Origin: Streptomyces sp. NBC_00554
GTDB lineage: Bacteria > Actinomycetota > Actinomycetes > Streptomycetales > Streptomycetaceae
Assembly (NCBI RefSeq): GCF_041431135.1
Contig: NZ_CP107799.1
Span: 6,510,001-6,574,000 of the forward strand
DNA: 64,000 nt
Direction of reading: 5' to 3'
The notes below the pieces were generated by a model. It searched no databases, was not told the DNA's origin, and worked only from the letters and a program-made list of their open reading frames with translations. Numbering within the stretch: position 1 is the first letter of the stretch; every line of letters starts with the position of its first letter. Positions 42,184-50,799 of this stretch are shown one piece after another. The translations under genes and the position numbers were made by a program.

Positions 42184-43192
42184 TCGCGGCGGGCGGATTC
42201 GACGACGGGGAGTCGGCTCCCAGGGTCGGGGAGAGCCACTTGTCGTACGCCGTCTGCCAGCCGCTCTGGCGGTAGTTCTCCAGGACCCGGTTGACCCGGC
42301 GCACCAGATCGTCGGAACCCTTCTTCATGGCCACGCCGTAGTACTCGGTGGTGAAGGTCTTGCCCTTGAGCTGGACCGTGGGGTCCTGTGCGGCCTGGCT
42401 GGCGGCCAGCGCGCCGTCGGTCACCACGGCGTCGACCTCACCGAGCTGGAGCCTTACCAGGCAGTCGAGTTGGTTGGGAACCGTGGTCGAGATGTCGGCG
42501 GTGGAGACGAGCTCGCCCGCCTTCTTGTCGGCGTCCAGCTTGTCGTACGCGGTGGAGCCGGTCGCCGTGCAGATCCTCTGCTTCGCCAGCGACTTGTCGT
42601 ACCCCGTGATGGTCGAGTTGATCGGGGCCAGGACCTGCTGGCCGGTCTCGAAGTAGGGCGCGGAGAACGCGACTTGTTCGAGCCGGGAGCAGGTGATCGT
42701 CATAGTGCGGACCACCATGTCGACCTTGCCGCTCTGGATGGCGGGGATGCGCTGGTTGGTGGGGATGGCGCGGAACTGTACGGCGTTCGGGTCGCCCAGA
42801 ATGTCATCGGCGATCGCGTGGACGAGGTCGATGTCGAAGCCCTCGAGGTCGCTGCCGCTCTTCGTGTTGTTCGGGTCGCGGTAGCCCCAGCGGAAGCTGT
42901 TCTGGTCGACGCCGACGATCAGCCGCGGGTCCTTGCGCTTCTTGATGGCGTCGATCGTCGCGCCGTCCACGGCGGACGGCGTCAGGCTCTGGTCCTGCGG
43001 ATCGGTGCACTCGTCGGCCTTCGCCTGGGTGCCCTGGCCCACGCCCTGGCCGCCGATGCCGGTGCTGCCGTCGCCGCGCGCGCTGCTCAGCGGCAGCAAC
43101 AGGGCGAACACCGCGGTGAGTGCGCAGGCGACGGCCATCGCACCCACGCCGCCCCAGCCCTTCAGGCTTGCCCTCAGACGTCGTGCACTCAT
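42173..43192 (-). CDS. glnH: Amino-acid-binding protein of the PknG pathway (GlnH-like)
   Basis: 339 residues from ATG 43192. An N-terminal hydrophobic segment (about 12-38) contains a Cys inside it (AVACALTAVF), so a membrane anchor is more likely than a clean lipobox. The periplasmic-binding fold spans about 85-320: RLIVGVDQNSFRWGYRDPNN, LEGFDIDLVHAIADDILGD, VDMVVRTMTITCSRLEQVAF, SAPYFETGQQVLAPINSTIT and DAVVTDGALAASQAAQDP. In M. tuberculosis GlnH binds Asp/Asn/Glu/Gln outside and signals through GlnX to PknG. No ABC transporter genes accompany it, which supports sensing rather than uptake. Confidence 0.9.
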   Translation of the reverse strand: MSARRLRASLKGWGGVGAMAVACALTAVFALLLPLSSARGDGSTGIGGQGVGQGTQAKADECTDPQDQSLTPSAVDGATIDAIKKRKDPRLIVGVDQNSFRWGYRDPNNTKSGSDLEGFDIDLVHAIADDILGDPNAVQFRAIPTNQRIPAIQSGKVDMVVRTMTITCSRLEQVAFSAPYFETGQQVLAPINSTITGYDKSLAKQRICTATGSTAYDKLDADKKAGELVSTADISTTVPNQLDCLVRLQLGEVDAVVTDGALAASQAAQDPTVQLKGKTFTTEYYGVAMKKGSDDLVRRVNRVLENYRQSGWQTAYDKWLSPTLGADSPSSNPPAAKYK

Positions 43193-43196
43193 TGCC

Positions 43197-43226
43197 GCTC
43201 CTCCTCTCACCGCTCCTCCTCTCACC
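43197..43226 (-). repeat. 15-bp tandem duplication of the glnH ribosome-binding site
   Basis: On the minus strand GTGAGAGGAGGAGCG occurs twice in a row (43226-43212 and 43211-43197), followed by GCA and the glnH ATG. Each copy has AGGAGGAG. The glnX stop codon (43224-43222) is in the first copy. Confidence 0.95.
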
Positions 43227-44718
43227 GGTACTCCGAAAGCCTGCGTCCGATACCCAGCAGGGCGCCCGCCGCGGCCAGCACCGCGAGGACCGCCGCGCCC
43301 ACCGACAGACCGGTCATCGCGTCCAGGCCGTTGCTCGCCGCCTGCTTGAACTCGCTCTGCTCCTGCACCAGCGCCAGCTCCAGGTTCTTGTCGACGCCGT
43401 CGAAGCACTCGCCCGTCGGCTTGTCGCTCTTGGAACCGATCACCTTGTCCAGCGCCGCCTGGTACTGGCCGCCGTCGTCGGCCTTGCGGGCCTCCGCGTG
43501 GCGCACCTTCCATTCCTTCATGTTGCCGGTCGCGGCCGCCACCGGCTCCTCGCCCGCCTTGTCGTCGGCGAGCTCCGCGGCGGCGGCCAGCTTCTTGGTG
43601 AGGTCGTCCATCTCCTGCTGGAAGTCGTAGTCGAAGGCGTCCACGACCGTGCCGTCCTTCAACTCCTTGGTCTCCGCGCCGCGGCTGACCAGCGTCAGGT
43701 TCTCGTTGCCCCGCGCGTTCAGCGACGCGAGGCGGGCGTCGTTCAGCACGTTCAGCGAGCGGACGCCGTGGTCGTAGGACTCGTTCAGCCCCGCCCGGGC
43801 CACGCTGTGCCCGACGACGAGCCAGAGCAGTACGACCGCGGAGGCGGCGGTGGCGGCGGCCATGCCCTGGTTCAACACCCGGTTCGTACGCCGGTAGTTG
43901 CGCCGCTGGGCCCAGGCGAGCCCGCCGAGCGCGAGCACGCCGAGGCCGATCGCGGCCCACGGATAAGGCGTCGCGTCGGCGTAGTCGGCCTCCAGGCGCT
44001 GGTTCTCCTTGGTGTAGAGATCCTTGGCCGCCGGGAGCATCTTGTCCTGCATCGTCGCGTTCGCGTACCGCAGATAGGCGCCGCCGAGCGGGAAGCCCTG
44101 GCGGTTGTTGGCGCGGGCCCGCTCGATCAGGCCCTTGTACTCCGGCAGCAGCTTGTTCAGCTTGGCGATGGTGTCCGCGGACGGGGAGCCGGGCTCCGAG
44201 TTGGCCGCGGCCGTGACCAGCTTCTCGGCGGCCGTCCTGATGTCCGCCTCGTACCGCGTGCGGGACGCCTTCGTCTCCTGGCCGCCCGCGAGGAAACCGC
44301 TGGAGGCCGCGGTGTTGGCGTCCGCGAGTGAGCGGTAGATGTCGGCGGCGCTGGCGCTCAGCGGCTGGCTGCTGTTCAGCACGTCGTCCGCGGCGGCGGA
44401 ACGGTCCGTCATCTGCCACGCGGTCACGGCGCCGAACGCGACGACCAGCAGGGCGAGTACGGCGCCGATGATCCGTAGGCGGCCCGGTTCCGTCGTCGCC
44501 GCGGTGCGCAGGGTGTCTACGCCTTCCGCCCAGGCCGTGCGGCGTGGGGGAGTGGGCGGGGGCGTGTGCGCGGGCGTGTTGGGCGTCGTGGGGCCGGGCT
44601 TCCGCGGGGCCGGTGGGCCGGATTGCGGTGGTACGGCCGGCATCGTGGGTGTGGCTGGGCGTGCCGGCGTTCCCGGCTGTCCCGGTGGCGCCGCGCTGCC
44701 GTTCGGCGGGTGTGTCAC
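43222..44718 (-). CDS. glnX: GlnX-like membrane sensor of the PknG pathway
   Basis: 498 residues from GTG 44718 (GGGGAGG 4 nt upstream). A Pro-rich cytosolic N-terminus of about 75 residues, then four membrane helices: about 82-100 (IIGAVLALLVVAFGAVTAW), 257-275, 287-305 and 470-490. Two helical extracytoplasmic domains (about 105-250 and 310-465) resemble chemoreceptor four-helix sensor bundles. The architecture matches mycobacterial GlnX, which receives the amino-acid signal from GlnH and passes it to PknG. The order glnX-glnH-pknG is the same as in M. tuberculosis except for the inserted coiled-coil gene. Confidence 0.88.
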   Translation of the reverse strand: MTHPPNGSAAPPGQPGTPARPATPTMPAVPPQSGPPAPRKPGPTTPNTPAHTPPPTPPRRTAWAEGVDTLRTAATTEPGRLRIIGAVLALLVVAFGAVTAWQMTDRSAAADDVLNSSQPLSASAADIYRSLADANTAASSGFLAGGQETKASRTRYEADIRTAAEKLVTAAANSEPGSPSADTIAKLNKLLPEYKGLIERARANNRQGFPLGGAYLRYANATMQDKMLPAAKDLYTKENQRLEADYADATPYPWAAIGLGVLALGGLAWAQRRNYRRTNRVLNQGMAAATAASAVVLLWLVVGHSVARAGLNESYDHGVRSLNVLNDARLASLNARGNENLTLVSRGAETKELKDGTVVDAFDYDFQQEMDDLTKKLAAAAELADDKAGEEPVAAATGNMKEWKVRHAEARKADDGGQYQAALDKVIGSKSDKPTGECFDGVDKNLELALVQEQSEFKQAASNGLDAMTGLSVGAAVLAVLAAAGALLGIGRRLSEYR

Positions 44719-45286
44719 TTGACCTCCCCCATGGTCATCCGTCTGTCACCTCTGTTCCGTGCGTGGGGAGCACGGACGAAGGTGCACGGCCGCAAGTATC
44801 GCCGCAGGGACTGACATCCGCACAGTTCTTGACTCGATCTTGTTCGGATCGCAGCGCAGCGCGAAGCTCCCCGCAAAGCCCCCTCCCCTGAACACGCGCG
44901 CGGTATGTGTTCGGTTCCCGTTCGGGGTGGGGGCCGGGGGTGGGTTTTTCGCCCCCTCCGCCCCTACCCGTCCCTTGCTCCTGGGGGCTGCCGCCCACAG
45001 ACCCCCGCTGTCGGCCTGAACGGCCTCGTCCTCAAACGCCGGACGGGCTGGAGATAACTGGCCCGGGCTGAAAAGCGCAGCCCCCACGGGTGGGTGGGGG
45101 ATCGGGATGGCGGCGTCTCGTCGTCGAACGCCGGACGGGCTGAAGGCTCTCCCCCGGCCGGGGCGAAAGATTTCAGCACCGGCCGGGGAAGTCTTCAGCC
45201 CCTCCGGCGTTTGAGGAGCGGGGGTTTGGGGGCGGAGCCCCCAAGTGGACGGGAATGGGAAGGGGCGGAGGGGGCGAGAAAGACCC
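44719..45286. other. Intergenic region with Streptomyces-type palindromic repeats
   Basis: No gene. It holds three copies of the intergenic sequence AACGCCGGACGGGCTG-type: TCCTCAAACGCCGGACGGGC at 45029 onward, TCGTCGAACGCCGGACGGGC at 45121 onward, and an inverted CAGCCCCTCCGGCGTTTGAG at about 45196-45215. The first and third can pair over 22 bp with one mismatch. Such elements are scattered between genes in many Streptomyces genomes. The upstream part (44720-44830) should contain the glnX promoter. Short open frames here are artefacts of the repeats. Confidence 0.7.
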
Positions 45287-46300
45287 TCAGTCCCCCTCGT
45301 AGAACGCCCGCACGTGTGCGTGTGCCTCGGCCGGGGCTCCTACGTGGTCCAGCCCCAGGAGTGCGGCGCCCAGTACCGGGCGGGCTGTGACGACCTGGGG
45401 GATCGCCTTGGGGGCGCGGGTGGCCAGTAGTTCGCTTATGCGGGTGTCGAGTTGGGGGTGGCGGGCGGCGAGGATGCTGCCGCCGAGTAGGACCGGGGTT
45501 GGTTCCTCGAGGAGGGAGAGGCGGGTGAGGGCGACCGTGGCCATGGCTACGACCTCGTCCGCGAGGCGGTCGACTATGGCGCGGGCGACCGGGTCGCCGT
45601 CCAGCGCGGTGGAGAAAAGGACCGGCGTCAGCTCGTGGCGCCGGGCATCGTCGAGGTGCTCCAGGTGGAGGGCCTCGATGAGGGCGTACATGGAGGTGAG
45701 ACCGAAGTGGGCGGGGAGGGTGCGGGCGAGAGCGGTGGGGCCGCCCCGGCCGTCCTCGGCGCGCGCGGCATGCCACAGGGCCTCCTCGGCGAGGCCCCAA
45801 CCACCGCCCCAGTCCCCGGAGATACGCCCGATCGCGGGAAAGCGCGCGGTACGCCCGTCGGGCCGCATGCCGACGCAGTTGATACCGGCGCCGCAGACGA
45901 CGGCGACCCCGCGCGGCTCGGCGATCCCGGCCCGCAGAATCGCGAAGGTGTCGTTGCGCACCTCCACACTCGCCCCCCACGCACGCGCGTGCAGCGCGGC
46001 CGCCAACCGCTCCTCCTCGACGGGGAGATCGGCGTTGGCGAGGCACGCGGCGACATGGGCGACGGAGCCGACGCCCGCTTCGGCGAAGGCCCGGCCGACG
46101 GTCTCGGCCAGCGAGTCCACCGCCACTTCGACCCCGACGACGGGCGGCCGGAATCCACCGCCGCGCGCCGTGCCGGCCACCCGCCCGTCCGCGGCCAGCA
46201 CGGCGACGTCGGTCTTGCTGTTCCCCGCGTCGATGGCCAGGACCAGGGCCGCGGGGGAGGACCCGGCGGCCGTCCCGGCGCCGGATCCCGATGAGGTCAT
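45287..46300 (-). CDS. csnK: Sugar kinase of the chitosan-oligosaccharide operon (CsnK-like, BadF/BadG ATPase fold)
   Basis: 337 residues from ATG 46300 (overlaps csnH as ATGA). An ASKHA kinase of the N-acetylglucosamine kinase group: phosphate-1 motif LVLAIDAGNSKTDVAVLAAD, VEVRNDTFAILRAG, VAVVCGAGINCVGM (phosphate-2), GDWGGGWGLAEEALWHAARA and the adenosine motif PTPVLLGGSILAARHP. It phosphorylates an amino sugar derived from imported oligosaccharides (glucosamine or GlcNAc; not decided by sequence). Last gene of the csn operon. CsnK naming rests on gene order as known from the csnR-K operon of S. coelicolor. Confidence 0.88.
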   Translation of the reverse strand: MTSSGSGAGTAAGSSPAALVLAIDAGNSKTDVAVLAADGRVAGTARGGGFRPPVVGVEVAVDSLAETVGRAFAEAGVGSVAHVAACLANADLPVEEERLAAALHARAWGASVEVRNDTFAILRAGIAEPRGVAVVCGAGINCVGMRPDGRTARFPAIGRISGDWGGGWGLAEEALWHAARAEDGRGGPTALARTLPAHFGLTSMYALIEALHLEHLDDARRHELTPVLFSTALDGDPVARAIVDRLADEVVAMATVALTRLSLLEEPTPVLLGGSILAARHPQLDTRISELLATRAPKAIPQVVTARPVLGAALLGLDHVGAPAEAHAHVRAFYEGD

Positions 46301-47562
46301 GCCCACGCGAGGTGCTCCCGGTTGTGCGCGATCAGCTGGTCGGTGAGGGCGTCGGCGTACGCGTGCTGGCCGATGAGGGGGTGGGCGAGGAGCGCGCGGA
46401 ACACGCGGTCGCGGCCGCCGTGCAGGGCAGCCTCCAGGGCCAGGTCCTCGTAGGCCGTGACATTCGCCATCAGGCCCGCGTACAGCGGGTCCACGGAGGG
46501 CACGGGCAACGGTGCAGGGCCCTGGGCGCCGATCGCGGCCTGTACCTCGATCACGGCGTCGTCCGGCAGGAAGGGCAGCGTCCCGTTGTTGTACGTGTTC
46601 ACCACCTGGTAGGGGCTGCCGCCACCGCCGAGCAGCGACGCCGCGAGGTCCACGGCGGCCTCCGAGTAGTACGCGCCGCCGCGCCTGGCGAGCAGCTCCG
46701 GCTTCTCGTCCAGCGTCGGATCGCCGTACATCTCCAGCAACTGCCGTTCCATCTCCGCCACTTCGGATGCCCGGGAGGGCTTGGTCCGCAGCTCCCGCAC
46801 CACCTCGTCGTGCGCGTAGTAGTAGCGCAGGTAGTACGACGGGACGACGCCCAGCCGGTCGACGACGCTCCGTGGCAGGTGCAGGTCGTCGGCGATCGTG
46901 TCGCCGTGTTCGGCGATGAGCTTCGGCAGGACGTTCTCGCCCTCGGGACCGCCCAGGCGCACACCGGTTTCCCAGGTGAGGTGGTTGAGGCCCACATGGT
47001 CGAGGTGCACATCGGCGGGGGTGACCCCGAGCAGCGCGGCGAACTTCCGCTGGAAGCCGATCGCCACATTGCACAGTCCGACGGTCTTGTGGCCGGCCTG
47101 GAGCAGCGCGCGCGTCACGATCCCGACCGGGTTCGTGAAGTCGATGATCCAGGCGTCCGGGTTCGTGCGGCGGACGCGCTCCGCGATGTCGAGGACCACG
47201 GGCACCGTGCGCAGCGCCTTGGCGAGGCCGCCCGCGCCGGTCGTCTCCTGCCCGACGCAGCCGCACTCCAGCGGCCAGGTCTCGTCCTCGTTGCGTGCCG
47301 CCTGTCCGCCGACGCGCAGTTGGAGCAGTACGGCGTCCGCGCCCTCGACCCCCGCGTCCAGATCGGCGGTCGTGACGATCCGGCCGGGGTGCCCCTGCCG
47401 CGCGAAGATCCGCCGGGCGAGGCCGCCCACCAGCTCCAGGCGCTCCGCCGCCGGGTCGACGAGCACCAGCTCCTCGATGGGCAGGGTGTCCCTCAACCGG
47501 GCGAAGCCGTCGATGAGTTCGGGGGTGTAGGTCGACCCTCCGCCGACCACGGTGAGTTTCAT
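46297..47562 (-). CDS. csnH: GH4-family glycosidase of the chitosan-oligosaccharide operon (CsnH-like)
   Basis: 421 residues from ATG 47562. GH4 enzymes need NAD+ and Mn2+. KLTVVGGGSTYTPELIDGFA is the dinucleotide-binding start, VLLQLRVGGQAARNEDETWP and LECGCVGQETTGAGGLAKAL carry the GQET signature, then DAWIIDFTNPVGIVTRAL, GLCNVAIGFQRKFA (metal-binding Cys) and HVGLNHLTWETGVR. It is annotated as 6-phospho-beta-glucosidase in most databases, but in this operon it should cleave imported chitosan oligosaccharides. No phosphotransferase genes are nearby, so the substrate is probably not phosphorylated at uptake. Confidence 0.9.
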   Translation of the reverse strand: MKLTVVGGGSTYTPELIDGFARLRDTLPIEELVLVDPAAERLELVGGLARRIFARQGHPGRIVTTADLDAGVEGADAVLLQLRVGGQAARNEDETWPLECGCVGQETTGAGGLAKALRTVPVVLDIAERVRRTNPDAWIIDFTNPVGIVTRALLQAGHKTVGLCNVAIGFQRKFAALLGVTPADVHLDHVGLNHLTWETGVRLGGPEGENVLPKLIAEHGDTIADDLHLPRSVVDRLGVVPSYYLRYYYAHDEVVRELRTKPSRASEVAEMERQLLEMYGDPTLDEKPELLARRGGAYYSEAAVDLAASLLGGGGSPYQVVNTYNNGTLPFLPDDAVIEVQAAIGAQGPAPLPVPSVDPLYAGLMANVTAYEDLALEAALHGGRDRVFRALLAHPLIGQHAYADALTDQLIAHNREHLAWA

Positions 47563-47567
47563 ACGTG

Positions 47568-48473
47568 TCAACCCTTCACTCCGGTGAGCGTGACACCCTC
47601 GACGAACGCCTTCTGCGCGAAGAAGAACACGAGGATCACGGGGGCCATGACCAGCACGGTCGCGGCCATGGTGAGGTTCCAGTCGGTGTGGTGCATTCCC
47701 TTGAACGACTCCAGGCCGTAGCTGAGGGTCCAGGCGCCCGGGTTCTCCGACGCGTAGATCTGCGGGCCGAAGTAGTCGTTCCACGCGTAGAAGAACTGGA
47801 ACAGGGCTACGGCCGCGATCCCCGGCTTCGCCATGGGGAGGACTACCTTCAGCAGGGTTCTCAGGTCCCCGCAGCCGTCCACCTTCGCCGCGTCCAGGTA
47901 CTCGTTCGGGATCGTCATCAGGAACTGCCGCAGCAGGAAGATCGAGAACGCGTCTCCGAACGCCATCGGGATGATCAACGGCCACAGCGTGCCCGACAGA
48001 TCCAACTGCTTCGCCCAGAACAGGTACATCGGGATGATGACCACCTGCGGCGGCAGCATCATCATCGAGATCACCAGCATCAGGGACAGATTCCGGCCCC
48101 GGAAGCGGAACTTGGCGAGCGCGTACGCCACCGGGATCGACGAGACGACGCTGAGGACCGTGCCGAGACCGGCGTAGATCAGCGTGTTCTTCCACCAGGT
48201 GAGGAAGCCTGGCGTGTCGAAGACCTTCTTGTAGTTGGCCCACTCCCAGGTGTGCGGGATCAGGTCGCGGCTGAGGGCCTGCGAGTCACTCATCAGCGAG
48301 GTCAGGAACACGAACACGAAGGGGAGCGTGAAGAAGAGGGCGGCCGCGACCCCGAGGGAGTGGACCGCGATCCACTCCAGGAGTGCCTTGCGGCGGGCGG
48401 TGCGTTCGGCGGGTGAGGCCGGGGTCTTCAACTCCACCGGCCTGTCCAGTACTTGGGTCATGAGGTCAGTCAC
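47568..48473 (-). CDS. csnG: ABC sugar transporter permease (CsnG-like)
   Basis: 301 residues, six membrane helices. MalG-type permease: TWWKNTLIYAGLGTVLSVVS, VAYALAKFRFRGRNL and the EAA loop IPNEYLDAAKVDGCGDLRTL, ending in the C-terminal LTGVKG. It partners with the other permease and the binding protein in uptake of chitosan oligosaccharides. The ATPase is missing from the operon; such Streptomyces importers usually share the MsiK ATPase encoded elsewhere. It overlaps the upstream permease gene by 8 bp. Confidence 0.92.
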   Translation of the reverse strand: MTDLMTQVLDRPVELKTPASPAERTARRKALLEWIAVHSLGVAAALFFTLPFVFVFLTSLMSDSQALSRDLIPHTWEWANYKKVFDTPGFLTWWKNTLIYAGLGTVLSVVSSIPVAYALAKFRFRGRNLSLMLVISMMMLPPQVVIIPMYLFWAKQLDLSGTLWPLIIPMAFGDAFSIFLLRQFLMTIPNEYLDAAKVDGCGDLRTLLKVVLPMAKPGIAAVALFQFFYAWNDYFGPQIYASENPGAWTLSYGLESFKGMHHTDWNLTMAATVLVMAPVILVFFFAQKAFVEGVTLTGVKG

Positions 48474-49413
48474 CTGCCTGGATGAGACCGCCCCGGCGCC
48501 GCATCAGGAACGCGGTGAACGCCATCGACAGCACGAAGAGCACCAGGGCGACGACGCATGCCGAGCCGTAGTCGAAGCGCTGGAAGCCGAGGTTGTAGAC
48601 GAGTTGGGGGAGGGTGAGCGTGGACTTCTCCGGATAACCGGGCTCGAACTGCGTGCCCGCGCCCTGGATCACGCCCGAGGCGACCTTCCCGGCGATGAGT
48701 GGCTGTGTGTAGAACTGCATCGCCTGGATCACACCGGTGACGACCGCGAACATCACGATCGGCGAGATGTTCGGCAGCGTGACGAAGCGGAAGCGCTGCC
48801 ACGCCGACGCGCCGTCCAACTCCGCTGCCTCGTACTGCTCTTTCGGTACGTCGAGCAGCGCGGCCATGAAGATGACCATCAGGTCGCCGATGCCCCAGAG
48901 GGCCAGCAGGGTGAGCGCCGGCTTGGACCAGGTGGGGTCGTTGAACCAGCCGGGCGCCGGGATGCCGATCTTCTCCAGCATCGAATTGACCGGCCCCGTA
49001 CCGGGGTTGAGGAGGAACGCGAACGCCATCGTCGCGGCGACCGGCGGGGCGAGGTAGGGCAGGTAGAAGAGGGTGCGGAAAACGCCCGTACCCGTCTTGA
49101 TCTTCGTGATGAGCATGCCGATGCCGAGGCCGAACAGGACCCGGAGACTCACCATGATGACGACCAGCCACAGGGTGTTGCGCAGGGCGGGCCAGAAGTA
49201 GGGGTAACTCTCGAAGACGTACGTCCAGTTCTTCGTTCCGACCCACGTCGGCGGCTTGAAGCCGTCGTAGTGCATGAACGAGAAGTAGATCGTCGAGATC
49301 ATCGGGTACGCGAAGAAGACCGCGAAGCCGATCAGCCAGGGCGACATGAAGGCGAACGTCCGAAGCGCCGACCTGCGGCGCTTCGACGCCAACGTGATGG
49401 TGCTCATCGTCAC
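48466..49413 (-). CDS. csnF: ABC sugar transporter permease (CsnF-like)
   Basis: 315 residues from GTG 49413 (GTGA overlap with the binding-protein gene). Six helices of the MalF type: FMSPWLIGFAVFFAYPMIST, FRTLFYLPYLAPPVAATMAF and the EAA loop VPKEQYEAAELDGASAWQRF. It forms the membrane channel together with CsnG. The name follows the gene order R-E-F-G-H-K. Confidence 0.92.
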   Translation of the reverse strand: MTMSTITLASKRRRSALRTFAFMSPWLIGFAVFFAYPMISTIYFSFMHYDGFKPPTWVGTKNWTYVFESYPYFWPALRNTLWLVVIMVSLRVLFGLGIGMLITKIKTGTGVFRTLFYLPYLAPPVAATMAFAFLLNPGTGPVNSMLEKIGIPAPGWFNDPTWSKPALTLLALWGIGDLMVIFMAALLDVPKEQYEAAELDGASAWQRFRFVTLPNISPIVMFAVVTGVIQAMQFYTQPLIAGKVASGVIQGAGTQFEPGYPEKSTLTLPQLVYNLGFQRFDYGSACVVALVLFVLSMAFTAFLMRRRGGLIQAGD

Positions 49414-50747
49414 TTCGCCTGCGCGATGTCCGTGTCGATCTGCTTGGCTGTGTCCTCAAGGCCCTTCTGCAGGTCGGTGGCCTTGCCGCTCTCGTACTCG
49501 TAGCCGAAGTTCTGGAGCGTGGCGAGGTACACGCCGCCGTTGATCGACGCGGGGGACGTGGTCGAGTTCGGGTTCGCGGCGATGTCGAGGAACGTCTTGA
49601 AGCGCGGGTCGTACTTCAGCTTCGGGGACTTGAGGGCGGCCAGCGTGGACGGCACGTTGTGGATGGCGTTGGAGAAGCCGACCACCGCGTCGGTGTCCGT
49701 GGTCATGTACTTCACCAACTCCCAGGCCGCGTTCTGCTTCTGGCTGGTGGCGGCGATGCCGGCGATGGTGCCGGTGATGTAGCCCTTGCCGTACTGGTCG
49801 GCCTGGTCGTCGGGGACGGGCAGCGGGGCGACGCCGATCTCGAAGTCGGTCTTGGCGTCGACGGCCATGCCCAGGCGCCACTCACCGTCGAGCTGCATGG
49901 CGACCTGGCCGGTCTGGAAGGGGTGCTTGGGGCCCCACTCGTCGCCGAGGGTGGCGCGGAAGGTCTCCAGCTTCTTGTAGCCGCCGAGTTCGTCGACCAG
50001 CTTCTTCTGGACCGTGAAACCGGCGGTGACGGCCGGGTCCGTCGCGATGGTCGACTTGCCGTCCTTGTCGAAGTACGTCGGCGAGAACTGTCCGAGGTAG
50101 TGCTCGGTGGTGGACTCCCAGCCGTGGTAGTTCGGCATGAAGCCGAGCTGCTTGTACGTGTTCCCCTGAGTGATCGTCAACTTCTTGGCGTCGGCCTGGA
50201 ATTCGGACCAGGTCTTCGGCGGGCTGGTGATGCCCGCCTTCTCGAACGCCGTCTTGTTGTAGTAGAGGCCGTACGCGTCGCCCAGCAGCGGCACGGAGCA
50301 CCGGTTGCCGTCGAACTGGGTGTACTCGTTCATCGCCGCCGGGAAGGTCGTCTCCGGGTCGATGCCCGACTTCTCGAAGAGCGGGTTGAGGTCGACGAGC
50401 GCGTCCGACGAGCAGAACTTGCCGACGTTGTTGGTGGTGAACGACGAGATCACGTCGGGCGCCTTCGAACCGCCCGCGCGCAGCGCCTGGTTGATCTTGT
50501 CGTCGGTCATGTTGCCGACGATTTTCACGTGGATGTTGGGGTGCGCCTTCTCGAACCCCGCGACCAGGGACTTCACGGCGGCGACCTCGCCGGGCGCGCT
50601 CCAGGCGTGCCAGAAGTTGATCGTCGTCTCCTTGGACGCGTCGTCGTCCGCGCCGGATTCGGTCTGGCCGGTACAGGCGGAGGTGAGGAGGGCTATGGAG
50701 GCGGAGGCGGCGAGCGCGACCGCCGCTTTGCGGGACATTCCGGGCAT
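49410..50747 (-). CDS. csnE: Extracellular sugar-binding lipoprotein (CsnE-like)
   Basis: 445 residues. Lipoprotein signal peptide with lipobox LTSAC (Cys25), then a family-1 solute-binding fold: TTINFWHAWSAPGEVAAVKS, APDVISSFTTNNVGKFCSSD, YGLYYNKTAFEKAGITSPPK, KTWSEFQADAKKL, GQVAMQLDGEWRLGMAV and AAWELVKYMTTD. It captures oligosaccharides at the cell surface and hands them to CsnF/CsnG. RBS GGGAG 8 nt before ATG 50747. Only 52 bp separate it from csnR, so it is probably cotranscribed. Confidence 0.93.
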   Translation of the reverse strand: MPGMSRKAAVALAASASIALLTSACTGQTESGADDDASKETTINFWHAWSAPGEVAAVKSLVAGFEKAHPNIHVKIVGNMTDDKINQALRAGGSKAPDVISSFTTNNVGKFCSSDALVDLNPLFEKSGIDPETTFPAAMNEYTQFDGNRCSVPLLGDAYGLYYNKTAFEKAGITSPPKTWSEFQADAKKLTITQGNTYKQLGFMPNYHGWESTTEHYLGQFSPTYFDKDGKSTIATDPAVTAGFTVQKKLVDELGGYKKLETFRATLGDEWGPKHPFQTGQVAMQLDGEWRLGMAVDAKTDFEIGVAPLPVPDDQADQYGKGYITGTIAGIAATSQKQNAAWELVKYMTTDTDAVVGFSNAIHNVPSTLAALKSPKLKYDPRFKTFLDIAANPNSTTSPASINGGVYLATLQNFGYEYESGKATDLQKGLEDTAKQIDTDIAQAK

Positions 50748-50799
50748 GACGGGGTCTCCCTAGGGCAGGGTGAAGGTGTTCGCGGAAGGGACTTGCGGT

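Noticed and set aside
42173..43192. GlnH as part of a glutamine ABC importer
   Set aside because: There are no permease or ATPase genes; the neighbours are the PknG signalling genes.
44735..45179. Small minus-strand frames ending in SARPAFDDE-like peptides
   Set aside because: They are readings of the Streptomyces intergenic repeat and are commonly mis-annotated.
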